From: Spirosoma aureum
GTDB taxonomy: Bacteria > Bacteroidota > Bacteroidia > Cytophagales > Spirosomataceae
Assembly (NCBI RefSeq): GCF_011604685.1
Contig: NZ_CP050063.1
Location: 7,295,001 to 7,359,000, forward strand
Direction of reading: 5' to 3'
DNA: 64,000 bases
Of the stretch, positions 1-8,642 are shown piece after piece (positions within the stretch are counted from its first letter, which is position 1; the number at the start of each line of letters is the position of its first letter). The position numbers and the translations under genes are program-made. The notes beneath the pieces are model-generated. The model saw only the letters and a list, made by a program, of their open reading frames with translations, searched no databases and was not told the origin of the DNA.

Positions 1-1
1 A

Positions 2-109
2 GGATTGACCAATCTTTATCGACGGGCCGGGCTGTTAGGAGGAACCTGTAGTATCGTTAGCCACCCCGGTGCTGGTACACGCGTCGAAATTAAGCTACCG
101 CGTACGTAA
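2..109 (+). CDS. sensor histidine kinase, C-terminal end (partial)
   Basis: Only the last 35 codons lie in the window; the reading frame is open from base 2 to the TAA at 107-109. The tail GAGTRVEIKLP is the glycine-rich G2 box and final strand of the HATPase_c ATP-binding domain, as in NarX/DegS-like kinases. The preceding residues (GLTNLYRRAGLLGG) fit the G1-proximal helix of that domain. A NarL-type response regulator follows 113 bases downstream on the same strand, so this is very probably its cognate kinase. Sensor domain and membrane topology cannot be judged. Confidence 0.8.
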   Translation, partial: GLTNLYRRAGLLGGTCSIVSHPGAGTRVEIKLPRT

Positions 110-222
110 ACCGTTTAAAATATAAACGGTTGTTTTTCTAAAAATACTTACATCCGGGTATTGTCTACGATGGTGTAACTACCTACTTTTCAGGGATCAA
201 ACCACATCCAGCCATCGTACCC

Positions 223-870
223 ATGCCAACTTCCATTGCTATTGCCGATGATCATCGTCTATTGGCCGAGGCCCTTTCCGACTTAATCCAGAAATATGAT
301 AATTACGAAGTCCTCTATGTAGCCGCTAACGGTCGTGACCTGTTAAACCGACTGCACCAAGGACCTGTACCAGACATTGCACTGGTTGATTTGAATATGC
401 CCGAAATGGATGGTTTTGAAACGGCCGTACAACTTCGTCAGCATTACCCGGCAATACGTGTGCTGGCTCTTTCAATGACTGATCGTGAAGAACATATCGT
501 TCGCATGATTCGGAACGGCGCGCGTGGTTATCTCCTCAAAGGATGCCGACCTGCTGAGCTTCGCCAGGCTCTGGATGAGGTTATGGCTAAAGGGTTTTAT
601 TATTCTGATTTCCTGACTTCACAACTTATTCGTAGTTTAAATACACCCGAATCGGGAAGCTCATCTTCCTATTTCAACCTTAATGGTCGTGAATATGATT
701 TCCTGAAATTGGCGTGTAGTGAGCTCACATACAACGAAATAGCCGATCGTATGTGTGTGAGCCCACGAACTGTAGATGGCTACCGCGAGGCTGTTTTCCA
801 AAAAATGGGGGTTCGAACCCGGGTCGGTATGGTTATAGAGGCCGTACGTAACGGGTTAATCGAGTTATAG
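223..870 (+). CDS. NarL/FixJ-family response regulator
   Basis: A 215-residue two-domain regulator. The N-terminal receiver has the acidic pair D9-D10, the phosphoacceptor D56 in VDLNMPEMDG, S84 at the switch position and K106 in GYLLKG. A linker (about 135-150) leads to a LuxR-type helix-turn-helix at about 151-210, including the ELTYNEIADRM and SPRTVDGYRE segments typical of DNA recognition in this family. It presumably receives phosphate from the kinase whose end is seen at 2-109. The start is the ATG at 223; no earlier in-frame ATG is attractive and no strong Shine-Dalgarno is present, as usual in Bacteroidota. Target genes are unknown. Confidence 0.95.
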   Translation: MPTSIAIADDHRLLAEALSDLIQKYDNYEVLYVAANGRDLLNRLHQGPVPDIALVDLNMPEMDGFETAVQLRQHYPAIRVLALSMTDREEHIVRMIRNGARGYLLKGCRPAELRQALDEVMAKGFYYSDFLTSQLIRSLNTPESGSSSSYFNLNGREYDFLKLACSELTYNEIADRMCVSPRTVDGYREAVFQKMGVRTRVGMVIEAVRNGLIEL

Positions 871-928
871 GCCGACCCAGATCGAGTTTATGTGTTTCTG
901 GCACTGAATGCCTGCCTGAATTTGTGGA

Positions 929-1549
929 TCAGCGAATAGACACTTGTAGCAATTGGCGACCTAATTCATGAATTGAGGCCTCCAGCCGTTCTGCCTGCTC
1001 GACGGAAGGAAATCTCGAACCTGTCATGAATCGATTAATCGACTCCATATCAATGCCAGCATGGCCAGCAATGTGATTGGCTTTCAGCTGTTTAAATAGA
1101 TCCCAAACGGCGGTTGTGTCATACACGGGCTCGAATATAATCGACTCAAATGTCGAGCGATAGCATACGTTTTCATCGGTTGCACAGTCGATAAGAACCG
1201 TCCGCAAGGTATTTATTACATTTTCTACACTATTACCGCGAGTTGCCGCTAATAGACAGGGGGTTTCTATACGACCCCAGATGGATTTTCCTTGCTTTTC
1301 CAGAATAACATTAAACGCCTTGGTGTGACGAAGAACCGTCGTCCAATGGCTGGTGCCTCCTGACTTATGGGCTGCCCGTACGGTAGCATTAAGCGTACCG
1401 GTTGGCACTTGCTCTAAACCAGTAGCAGGAATAATAAAGCAGGTAGCATGGTTTCTGGTCGAGTGTCCCAACAGGCTATGGGTTTGATGCTTTTGGATAA
1501 CTTCCCAACCTTTTTCCTGGAGTAACCTATTAAGTGCTGAAATCTTCAT
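929..1549 (-). CDS. HicA-HicB fusion with C-terminal HTH (toxin-antitoxin-like)
   Basis: A 206-residue protein that appears to join two normally separate proteins. Residues 1-60 resemble the HicA mRNA-interferase fold: MKISALNRLLQEKGW, then a His at 24 in THSLLGH (catalytic His position) and the GTLNATVRAA helix. Residues about 77-125 resemble the partial RNase H fold of HicB (FNVILEKQG, then the helix NSVENVINTLRTVLID). Residues about 152-205 match the HTH tail of Bacteroidota HicB proteins (IAGHAGID, INRFMTGSRFPS, then ELGRQLLQVSI). In the usual arrangement hicA and hicB are adjacent, overlapping genes; here there is no stop or frameshift between them. No other toxin-antitoxin gene is adjacent. 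Whether the toxin part is active is unknown; it could be an autoregulator or a self-neutralised toxin. The family reading is from motif memory, not from a search. Confidence 0.7.
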   Translation of the reverse strand: MKISALNRLLQEKGWEVIQKHQTHSLLGHSTRNHATCFIIPATGLEQVPTGTLNATVRAAHKSGGTSHWTTVLRHTKAFNVILEKQGKSIWGRIETPCLLAATRGNSVENVINTLRTVLIDCATDENVCYRSTFESIIFEPVYDTTAVWDLFKQLKANHIAGHAGIDMESINRFMTGSRFPSVEQAERLEASIHELGRQLLQVSIR

Positions 1550-2239
1550 AGGGAAAGAAGCTTGTATATAACGAGATAGACATGTAAATATAATACTGGG
1601 AAGGAGACTAAACGGGCCGTTTAATTAATTTTTTAGTATGTTTTTCTCTCTTTCATAAACAAAATAGTATCCACAAGTTATAATATTGTTTTTTTTGGTA
1701 TTTATTTAAAATAATAAAGAATCTATTTAATATATAAGTTGACATAATAAAATTTATGTAACCATATTTCAATATCATAAAAAAATAAATTGTTGATATC
1801 ATATAACAGATACATGACTTTTTGCCTATTTGTACGAAACGTTAGCTCAAAAGCCAATTGATAAGTGTCTAACCTTACTGCAAATCAATGCTTAAGACTA
1901 AGAGTGTATCGGGACTTAGTAGTTAGTAAGTGATGAAATGATACGCTAATTCCTACTACTAACTCGGTTCTGGAGGGCCAGCTTAAGGCATTGTAGCACA
2001 ATTAACAGGAGCGGTGCGGAGAAGGTCTTCAGTAGTTGTGGTAAATGTACACTTCTTCCCGTAATAACGAAAAGCCTCATACTAATATATTTTCCTTCGT
2101 TTAATAAAGTCGCAAAAACAGTTTCCAGATAGAGCGTTATTAGCTATTCTCCGATAGGAGAAAAACAGTATTATGAATTGATCTGAATCCTGACTCTGGT
2201 AAGTTTCAGGGCCATGATTCGAATCAGTTGAATTGGCAT
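1550..2239. other. AT-rich intergenic region, no gene seen
   Basis: About 690 bases with long A/T runs, especially 1620-1860, and no ORF resembling a protein. The part near 1550-1620 must hold the promoter of the minus-strand HicA-HicB gene. A weak inverted repeat (AGTTAGTA at 1921-1928 and TACTAACT at 1957-1964) is present but is not convincing as a terminator. The low GC compared with flanking genes is common around toxin-antitoxin genes. Confidence 0.5.
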
Positions 2240-3196
2240 TTACAAACAAAGCACGCTTTGCCGATACCAGCGAACGAAGCGATTGATACCTTCTTCGATA
2301 TGAATCGATGGTAGATAACCTATTCGGTTACTGGCTCGATGTAAATCTGCTGAGGTCAGTGTCACGTCGCCAGGCTGATTGGGTTGCCAATCAATAACGG
2401 CCTTTTTACCTACAGCCTGTTCGATCAGACTAACCAGATCGCGAAGATTAACGGAAGCGACACCACCTATATTTAACAGGTCAAAGCCATTCAGATGGTT
2501 GATGGCCTGACTAATTCCCATTACTGTATCGTATATATAGGTATAGTTGCGGGACGTACTCCCATCGCCATAAATCGTAATGGGCTGTCCTCCATACATT
2601 TTCTCAGTAAATCGGCTAATGGCCATTTCGGGGCGCTGACGAGGACCGTAAACGGTGAAAAATCGGAGGCAGGCTACATCAAAGCCATGCAGATGATGAT
2701 AGGTATGTGCCAATAATTCCGCTGACCGCTTCGACATCGCATAGGGTGACAAAGGCCGATTTGCTTCGTCGTCTTCCCGGAATGGTACAAAACTGGAGTT
2801 ACCATAAACGGATGAGGAGGAGGCCATCACTAAACGCCGGACGTTTGTTTTCCGCATCGCTTCGAGTAGCGATAACGTACCGTTAACGTTGACATCGATA
2901 CACAAAGCCGGTTCGCGAACCGAATCCCGAACACCCGTCCGGGCAGCCAGGTGCACAACCGTATCGCACGTATATTGACGGAGTATATCCGTCAACAAGG
3001 CCTGGTCGCGCACATCACCCTGGACAAATCCGAAATTAGTATGCTCTTTAAATAAGCGTAGGTTTATTTGCTTTCTGCCGGGGTCATACTGGTTATCAAA
3101 ATTATCCAGCCCAATCACGGTGTGACCAATTGTAAGCAGATGTTCGGTTAGATGTGAGCCAATAAAACCAGCTGCACCTGTGAGTAAAATTCTCAT
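2240..3196 (-). CDS. NAD-dependent epimerase/dehydratase, UDP-glucuronate 4-epimerase-like
   Basis: A 318-residue extended short-chain dehydrogenase. The Rossmann motif GAAGFIGSH is at 7-15, the catalytic Ser/Tyr/Lys set is seen in ASSSSVYG and in YAMSK (Tyr152, Lys156), and the segment DNFDNQYDP with the following KQINL helix resembles UDP-glucuronate 4-epimerases more than GalE. Its likely job is to supply a nucleotide sugar such as UDP-galacturonate for surface polysaccharide. It is transcribed away from the phosphatase, dehydrogenase and glycosyltransferase genes that follow, but belongs with them functionally. Exact substrate cannot be set from sequence alone; UDP-glucose 4-epimerase activity is the main alternative. 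Confidence 0.88.
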   Translation of the reverse strand: MRILLTGAAGFIGSHLTEHLLTIGHTVIGLDNFDNQYDPGRKQINLRLFKEHTNFGFVQGDVRDQALLTDILRQYTCDTVVHLAARTGVRDSVREPALCIDVNVNGTLSLLEAMRKTNVRRLVMASSSSVYGNSSFVPFREDDEANRPLSPYAMSKRSAELLAHTYHHLHGFDVACLRFFTVYGPRQRPEMAISRFTEKMYGGQPITIYGDGSTSRNYTYIYDTVMGISQAINHLNGFDLLNIGGVASVNLRDLVSLIEQAVGKKAVIDWQPNQPGDVTLTSADLHRASNRIGYLPSIHIEEGINRFVRWYRQSVLCL

Positions 3197-3382
3197 AGAT
3201 AGGAATGCTTATCAGGTTGAACCACTGGAAGATCCGGTAAGGGACATTGTTTCAGAATAAACATAGGTGTGGCATTCTGATTGTTCAAATCTAAATTTTA
3301 CGGTAGCTTTCCATAAAAAAGCGTATTAGTTTTGGGCATTCAGCAAAATCAGTGAGCATGAGTATACTCCTACTTTACTAGT

Positions 3383-4150
3383 ATGCGTTTCTGGCAAACT
3401 ATTCGGCAGACAATTACGTCGCGCTCTTCTCAAACACAGGAAGCCATGACTGAACCATGCTTTTGGCGGGTCGACATGCATTCCCATCTAATTCCAGGCA
3501 TAGACGACGGAGTCAAAGATCCTGAGCAAGCCGTTGCGTGCCTGAAACAACTTTCATCCTGGGGTATCCAGAAAGTTATCACAACACCACACGTGAGCCG
3601 TGACTGGTATCCTACCGAATCGGCCACCCTGCGCGCCGGGCAGGCTACTCTTCAGGCGCTTGCCGCTGAAAACAACCTGCCGTTGCAGATCGAAGTAGCC
3701 GCTGAATACCTGCTCGACGAGTTTTTTCCCGAACTTTTGGCTACTGATGATCTTCTTTCCTTTGGTTCGTCGCGTTACCTCCTTTTTGAAGTAGGCTGGG
3801 CAGCTGCTCCCCGGCAGCTGGACGATTTGCTTTTTCGCATACAAACCCGAGGTTACACACCTGTATTGGCTCATCCGGAACGTTACTCGTTTTACTATGA
3901 AGACCAAACCACACTCACGAATCTGCGGGAGAAAGGTTGTCTGTTTCAATTAAACTGGGCCTCGCTTACCGGCCGTTATGGCGAGCGAGCTCAGGCTCAG
4001 GCTCGGTTTCTTCTAAAAAAAGGCCTGTTCGATTTTATTGGTAGTGATATGCACAGACCCGCTGACTTCACCGCTCTTGCTGCGCTGTTTACAACCTCTG
4101 ATTATGAGTTGCTCAGAAAACAGCCACTTCTCAATGAATCGTTGCTCTAA
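3383..4150 (+). CDS. PHP-family tyrosine-protein phosphatase (CpsB/YwqE-like)
   Basis: A 255-residue polymerase-and-histidinol-phosphatase domain protein. The metal-binding signature DMHSHLIPGIDDG starts at 31 (H33, H35), followed by TTPHVS near 67-72, AHPER in the middle and SDMHRP near the C terminus, which are the usual metal ligands. In Gram-positive and Bacteroidota capsule loci this family removes phosphate from the tyrosine kinase (Wzc/CpsD type) that controls polysaccharide chain length. No such kinase is in this window. The first about 25 residues are not part of the fold, so the ATG at 3446 (residue 22) is a possible alternative start. Confidence 0.9.
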   Translation: MRFWQTIRQTITSRSSQTQEAMTEPCFWRVDMHSHLIPGIDDGVKDPEQAVACLKQLSSWGIQKVITTPHVSRDWYPTESATLRAGQATLQALAAENNLPLQIEVAAEYLLDEFFPELLATDDLLSFGSSRYLLFEVGWAAAPRQLDDLLFRIQTRGYTPVLAHPERYSFYYEDQTTLTNLREKGCLFQLNWASLTGRYGERAQAQARFLLKKGLFDFIGSDMHRPADFTALAALFTTSDYELLRKQPLLNESLL

Positions 4151-4723
4151 TCAGATCCCTGGTTATCAGGACTTCGGCTAATTGGGAGCATCAATTCGAT
4201 ACCACATCCACATCGCTTCTTGGCAGCCTACTTCCAATAGCTATCTACAAAAATACACCAATATCATTTGTTGGCAACATTTTGGTTATTTATGTTCGAT
4301 CAATACCAATATAGGTAACTAATTGTTATGTAAAATATTGTTATTGGCCTTCGTATATCAAGTGACCAGGCTGACTGAGCGACACCAATAAATACCAAAT
4401 TGTTCGTTTACAGTCAATCTCTAAGAATAAAACAGTTCAATACTATATATGTACAAAAAACTCCTTCCGCAAAATTAAATTTAACTAATAGTTACTGAAA
4501 AATAATATTTAATAACTACTGCTTATTATATTGCAACAGGTATTGCAATGGTAAACTTATATTTTCTGCTATTCTAGCTGATATAAACACATTAGCAACT
4601 AAAATCATTTTTTTGAATGCCTGATGAGCAGTTGCTCATTATGGCTTGCAGCTAGCGGCCAAAAAGGGATTCAAGAACATGCAGAATTTAGATAATTAAT
4701 AGTATTTCAACCTGACTGTAAGC
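4151..4723. other. intergenic region upstream of the 6-dehydrogenase
   Basis: About 570 bases, AT-rich from 4230 to 4620, with no plausible coding sequence on either strand. It separates the phosphatase gene from the dehydrogenase-glycosyltransferase pair and probably carries the promoter of that pair. No strong hairpin with a T run was found after the phosphatase stop. Confidence 0.5.
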
Positions 4724-6073
4724 ATGAACATTAGTATTTTCGGACTTGGCTACGTAGGATGCGTTAGCCTTGGGTGCCTTGCCCAGAATGGTCACCAGGT
4801 CGTAGGCGTAGATGTCAACAAAACGAAAGTCGATCAGATCAATGATGGTCGGGCAACTATTGTTGAAAAAGACATTGATGCGATCATTGCCACACAGCAC
4901 TTACTGGGGAGGATACGGGCAACAACCAATTTTCGGGAGGCCATTCTTGCTACAGACCTTTCTATTATAGCGGTCGGAACACCTTCAACCGCTCAGGGGC
5001 ATTTGAACCTGACCTATATTCTGAGTGTAGCTGAGCATTTCGGTGAGGTGCTTCGGGAGAAAGATGGTTTTCATGTTATCGCCCTACGCTCAACGGTCAT
5101 GCCGGGCACCTGCGAAAAGATTGCGGCTATGATCGAAGACCGCACAGGGAAAACCCGCGATGTAGACTTTGCCGTTGTTAGTAACCCTGAATTTTTGCGG
5201 GAAGGAACGGCTGTCCATGATTATTATCACCCACCACTCACGTTGATCGGTACCGAGTCAGAACGGGCGGCTTCTATTGTCCGTACGTTATATGACGAAT
5301 TACCCGCCGAGGTAGTCATTGCCGAAACCAAAACGGCCGAAATCATGAAGTATGTGAACAATACGTATCACGCACTGAAAATTTCTTTTGCCAATGAAGT
5401 CGGAAATATCTGTTCGTCACTGGGTATCGACTCGCATGAGGTGATGGATATTTTCTGTAAAGACAAACAGCTCAATATCTCCAAATACTACTTCAAGCCA
5501 GGTTTTGCCTACGGCGGCTCGTGTCTGCCGAAAGATTTGAAAGGGCTGCAAACGTTGGCTCATGACCTGTATCTACAGGTACCGGTTATCAGCAGCATTC
5601 ATCGCACCAACGAAATTCAGATGCAGCGAGCCATTGCCGTACTGATGCGCCACAGCCATAGGAACATCGGTTTTCTGGGAATTGGATTCAAAGCCGGTAC
5701 CGATGATTTACGGAATAGCCCTGCCGTTGAACTGGCAGAAACCCTTCTGGGGAAAGGCTTTACGCTCAAGATTTATGACCGTAATGTGCATACCTCAAAA
5801 CTGACCGGTACCAATAAAGAATACATAGACCAGCACATTCCACACCTCTCCCGGCTGATGGTACAGGATGCTGAGGAGTTGGTCGAATGGAGTGATGTAC
5901 TGGTCGTTTGTACAAAAGAGGCTGAGTTTGTTCAGGTCCTGGGCGAAGCAAGCAATAAAATCATTCTGGATCTGGTTCGTATTCAGGCCGAAATAGATCC
6001 AGCTAACCAATATATAGGCATAAACTGGTCGCAGGACGCGGCCGAGTCACCTGCCCAATTAACGTTCAGATAG
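4724..6073 (+). CDS. UDP-glucose/GDP-mannose 6-dehydrogenase family (AlgD-like)
   Basis: A 449-residue NAD-dependent four-electron dehydrogenase making a nucleotide-linked uronic acid. The N-terminal Rossmann motif is FGLGYVG (6-12) followed by VVGVDVN. The middle domain has NPEFLREGTA (154-163), the conserved KYVNNTYHALKISFANE helix (209-225) and the nucleophile Cys267 in YGGSCLPKD. The C-terminal UDP-binding domain has IGFKAGTDDLRNSPA. The wording of the N terminus and middle helix resembles GDP-mannose dehydrogenase AlgD slightly more than Ugd, so the product may be GDP-mannuronate or UDP-glucuronate. UDP-glucuronate would feed the epimerase at 2240-3196. A glycosyltransferase follows 62 bases later, probably in one transcript. 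Confidence 0.92.
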   Translation: MNISIFGLGYVGCVSLGCLAQNGHQVVGVDVNKTKVDQINDGRATIVEKDIDAIIATQHLLGRIRATTNFREAILATDLSIIAVGTPSTAQGHLNLTYILSVAEHFGEVLREKDGFHVIALRSTVMPGTCEKIAAMIEDRTGKTRDVDFAVVSNPEFLREGTAVHDYYHPPLTLIGTESERAASIVRTLYDELPAEVVIAETKTAEIMKYVNNTYHALKISFANEVGNICSSLGIDSHEVMDIFCKDKQLNISKYYFKPGFAYGGSCLPKDLKGLQTLAHDLYLQVPVISSIHRTNEIQMQRAIAVLMRHSHRNIGFLGIGFKAGTDDLRNSPAVELAETLLGKGFTLKIYDRNVHTSKLTGTNKEYIDQHIPHLSRLMVQDAEELVEWSDVLVVCTKEAEFVQVLGEASNKIILDLVRIQAEIDPANQYIGINWSQDAAESPAQLTFR

Positions 6074-6135
6074 GCTCGTGGATTTAGTAGAAGAGCGCTA
6101 TCCACTGTGCGCTATAAATCGCAAACGTATCCCTC

Positions 6136-7395
6136 ATGAATACATCCAGCTTCGAAAATTTAGTAGGTAAGCATATTCTAATTATTGTTGAAAATCTTCC
6201 GGTTCCATTTGATCGTCGGGTGTGGCAGGAGGCAACCACACTGCGGGAGGCCGGTGCTGAAATTAGCATTATCTGCCCCCAGATGAAAGGCTATACGGAT
6301 GCATTCGAGCAACTCGATGGCATCGATATCTATCGTCATCCACTGCCGGTTGAAGCATCAGGAGCACTCGGCTACCTGGTCGAATATGGTACATCGATTT
6401 TCTGGTGGTATTGGTATGCGATAAAAATCTTTGCCAAAAAGCGGTTTCATGTTATTCATGGCTGTAATCCGCCGGATCTGATCTTTACCGTAGCACTGCC
6501 ATTTAAATTACTGGGAGTTAAATACGTTTTCGATCACCACGATATCAACCCGGAGTTCTATCTGGCCAAGTTCGACAAGAAAGACTTTTTCTATCGACTG
6601 ATGCTATTCTTCGAGCGGATTACTTACCGGGTGGCCAACGTTAGTATCGCTACGAATGAATCCTATAAAGAAATTGCGATTCGTCGGGGCAAAATGAAGC
6701 CCGAGAATGTAACGATCGTCCGGAGTGGCCCTAAACTGGAGCGGCTCCGGATTGTTCCCGGCAACAATGCTTACAAGAAAGGGCGAACCTATCTGGTTGG
6801 TTATCTGGGTGTGATTGCCCAGAGTGAAGGCATTGATTTATTGCTCGAAGCCGTTCGAAAAATTACGGCCGTACGTCAGGATGTGCAGTTTGCCATTGTC
6901 GGTGGCGGCACCAGCCTGGAGGAGATGAAAGTATTGGCCGGAACACTGGGCGTATCGGATTATGTCGATTTCTATGGTCGCGTTCCCGACGATTTGCTGC
7001 TGGAAGTGCTCAATACCGCCGATGTCTGCGTGAATCCTGACCGGCCTACGGAAATGAACAACCTTTCGACCATGAATAAAATCATGGAGTATATGGCTCT
7101 GAAGAAACCCATTGTTCAGTTCGACCTGAAAGAAGGGCGATTCTCGGCGCAAAAAGCATCGCTTTACGCTCGTCCAAATGATCTCGACGATTTTGCGGAC
7201 AAAATCACGTATTTACTCGATAATGAGACCGTTCGTACGGAAATGGGTGAATTTGGCTATCGACGTGTTGCCAACGAACTATCATGGGCGCATGAACGAG
7301 GCAAATTGCTGAGATTATATGATCGATTGCTGGCTCCAACGTTTGGCCAGGAAACACAACCTGCCGATGAGCCTGTAACCGCAACGCAAGTGTAG
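6136..7395 (+). CDS. glycosyltransferase family 4 (GT-B)
   Basis: A 419-residue GT-B glycosyltransferase. The N-terminal half opens with HILIIVENLPVPFDRRVW, common in exopolysaccharide GT4 enzymes; the C-terminal half has VGYLGVIAQSEGIDLLLEAV and the nucleotide-sugar site near MNNLSTMNKIMEYMALKKP, where the Glu of the EX7E-type motif is expected. It should add a sugar from a nucleotide donor onto a lipid-linked intermediate at the inner face of the membrane. It lies just behind the dehydrogenase and is closed by a good terminator, so the two genes probably form one transcription unit. Donor and acceptor are unknown. Confidence 0.9.
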   Translation: MNTSSFENLVGKHILIIVENLPVPFDRRVWQEATTLREAGAEISIICPQMKGYTDAFEQLDGIDIYRHPLPVEASGALGYLVEYGTSIFWWYWYAIKIFAKKRFHVIHGCNPPDLIFTVALPFKLLGVKYVFDHHDINPEFYLAKFDKKDFFYRLMLFFERITYRVANVSIATNESYKEIAIRRGKMKPENVTIVRSGPKLERLRIVPGNNAYKKGRTYLVGYLGVIAQSEGIDLLLEAVRKITAVRQDVQFAIVGGGTSLEEMKVLAGTLGVSDYVDFYGRVPDDLLLEVLNTADVCVNPDRPTEMNNLSTMNKIMEYMALKKPIVQFDLKEGRFSAQKASLYARPNDLDDFADKITYLLDNETVRTEMGEFGYRRVANELSWAHERGKLLRLYDRLLAPTFGQETQPADEPVTATQV

Positions 7396-7416
7396 TAAGG
7401 TAAAAGAGAATGGTGA

Positions 7417-7452
7417 TTGGGGAGCTGGTTTTACCGGTTCCCCAATTTTTTT
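7417..7452 (+). terminator. intrinsic terminator after glycosyltransferase
   Basis: A 13-bp stem (7417-7429 with 7433-7445, two G-T or mismatched positions) with a TTT loop is followed by a run of seven T. It lies 22 bases after the glycosyltransferase stop and should end the exopolysaccharide transcript. Confidence 0.85.
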
Positions 7453-7462
7453 GGTTGATTAC

Positions 7463-7495
7463 AAACCTATAAGGTTTCAAAAACCTTATAGGTTT
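7463..7495. repeat. perfect 15-bp inverted repeat
   Basis: Arms 7463-7477 (AAACCTATAAGGTTT) and 7481-7495 are exact reverse complements with a 3-base loop (CAA). Each arm is itself nearly palindromic, so the element can pair in several ways. It follows directly after the terminator at 7417-7452 and lies between convergent genes. It may be a second terminator or a small dispersed palindromic repeat. Confidence 0.8.
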
Positions 7496-7558
7496 AAATG
7501 GACCGAGCACTACCAGAGCGGTGGCACGGCACCCATGACAAAGGCCGAAAATATACCA

Positions 7559-8437
7559 TTACGAAATCAATACAGACTCACAGATGTAGGTAGGAATAAT
7601 ACCAGTGCTGCGAATCTGCACCTCCACGTCCTGCGCCTGCGTGTTGCCACTCAGAACCAGTACGGTATCCAGACCAAATTTATTCCCGCCGAGTATATCG
7701 GTGCGTAAGGTATCACCTACCATCAGGACATCACGCTTGCTGACATGCCCATCTTCCGGCGTTTCCAGGCCACGGGGAACCACATTTTCGAGCCGCTCAT
7801 AGGCAAACATAAACAGCTGGGCATCAGGCTTACCAAATCGAATAAATTGCTTCCCAACGATCATTTCGATCATTTCGGCCACGGCCCCGATGGCAATGGC
7901 AATCCGGGTTTTCGACACGGGGTAGGTCTCATCCGTGTTTGCCACAATGACCGGAATATTACGTTTTCGAAGCAAATTCACCGTTTTGTTCAGGTCCGTA
8001 TTCCAGTCGAAGCCTTCATCATCGAGCAGAACGAGGGCATTGATGTCGGCAATATCAGACAAGTCCAGTTGGCTGATAGGAAGCGTTTTGAGGCCAGCCG
8101 TTTCGATGTAATGTGCCGAACTTTCAGTGCCCAGATAAGCAACCCTGCCATGATTTACTTTTAGATCGAGGTACTCACGCGCCAGCATTCCCGACGAAAT
8201 AATTCGTTCAGGCGTAATGGCATAAAGTCCCTGCCGATGGTATGATTCGGCTAATTCTTTCGGTCCGCGTGACGCATCGTTGGTCAGTACGTAAAATTCT
8301 TTGCCATTTTCCTGAAGCCAGTTGAACGTGCTTTCAATACCGGGCAATAAACCTTCATAATTTTTCAGAACGCCAAATGCATCGAAGAAAATTACTTTAT
8401 AATTGGCAGCTACTTCTCTGAAATCGTCAAGTTGCAT
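7559..8437 (-). CDS. HAD-superfamily hydrolase, class IIA (NagD-like)
   Basis: A 292-residue HAD-IIA protein. Motif I is FFDAFGVL with the presumed nucleophile Asp19; the usual second Asp (DxD) is Phe here, as in the DxWGV subgroup of this class. Motif II is VLTNDAS, the class IIA cap follows, and motif III/IV is LMVGDTLRTDILGG near the C terminus. Family members dephosphorylate small phosphorylated metabolites such as nucleotides or glycolate phosphates. With the second motif-I acid missing, acid-base catalysis may be altered. No substrate can be assigned. It stands alone, convergent with the glycosyltransferase unit. Confidence 0.88.
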   Translation of the reverse strand: MQLDDFREVAANYKVIFFDAFGVLKNYEGLLPGIESTFNWLQENGKEFYVLTNDASRGPKELAESYHRQGLYAITPERIISSGMLAREYLDLKVNHGRVAYLGTESSAHYIETAGLKTLPISQLDLSDIADINALVLLDDEGFDWNTDLNKTVNLLRKRNIPVIVANTDETYPVSKTRIAIAIGAVAEMIEMIVGKQFIRFGKPDAQLFMFAYERLENVVPRGLETPEDGHVSKRDVLMVGDTLRTDILGGNKFGLDTVLVLSGNTQAQDVEVQIRSTGIIPTYICESVLIS

Positions 8438-8642
8438 AGAGAATGTTACGTAAGTAGGGGGTGTAAGGGGTGACCATTAATTGTACCAATAAGGCCAACC
8501 AGCAATAGATTATTTTTCCTTCTATTGCCAAACGTTTGTAAAAATACGGTGTAAGTGAACTAAAATAACTTTTTTACAAAAAAAGCCAGTACCCTCCTGC
8601 TCCGAACCGGTACATTTTGATTAAATAAAGTTCTGATAGCCA

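Noticed and set aside
1921..1964. Inverted repeat in the gap before the epimerase gene
   Set aside because: Only 8 bp with a long loop and no T run; likely chance in AT-rich DNA.
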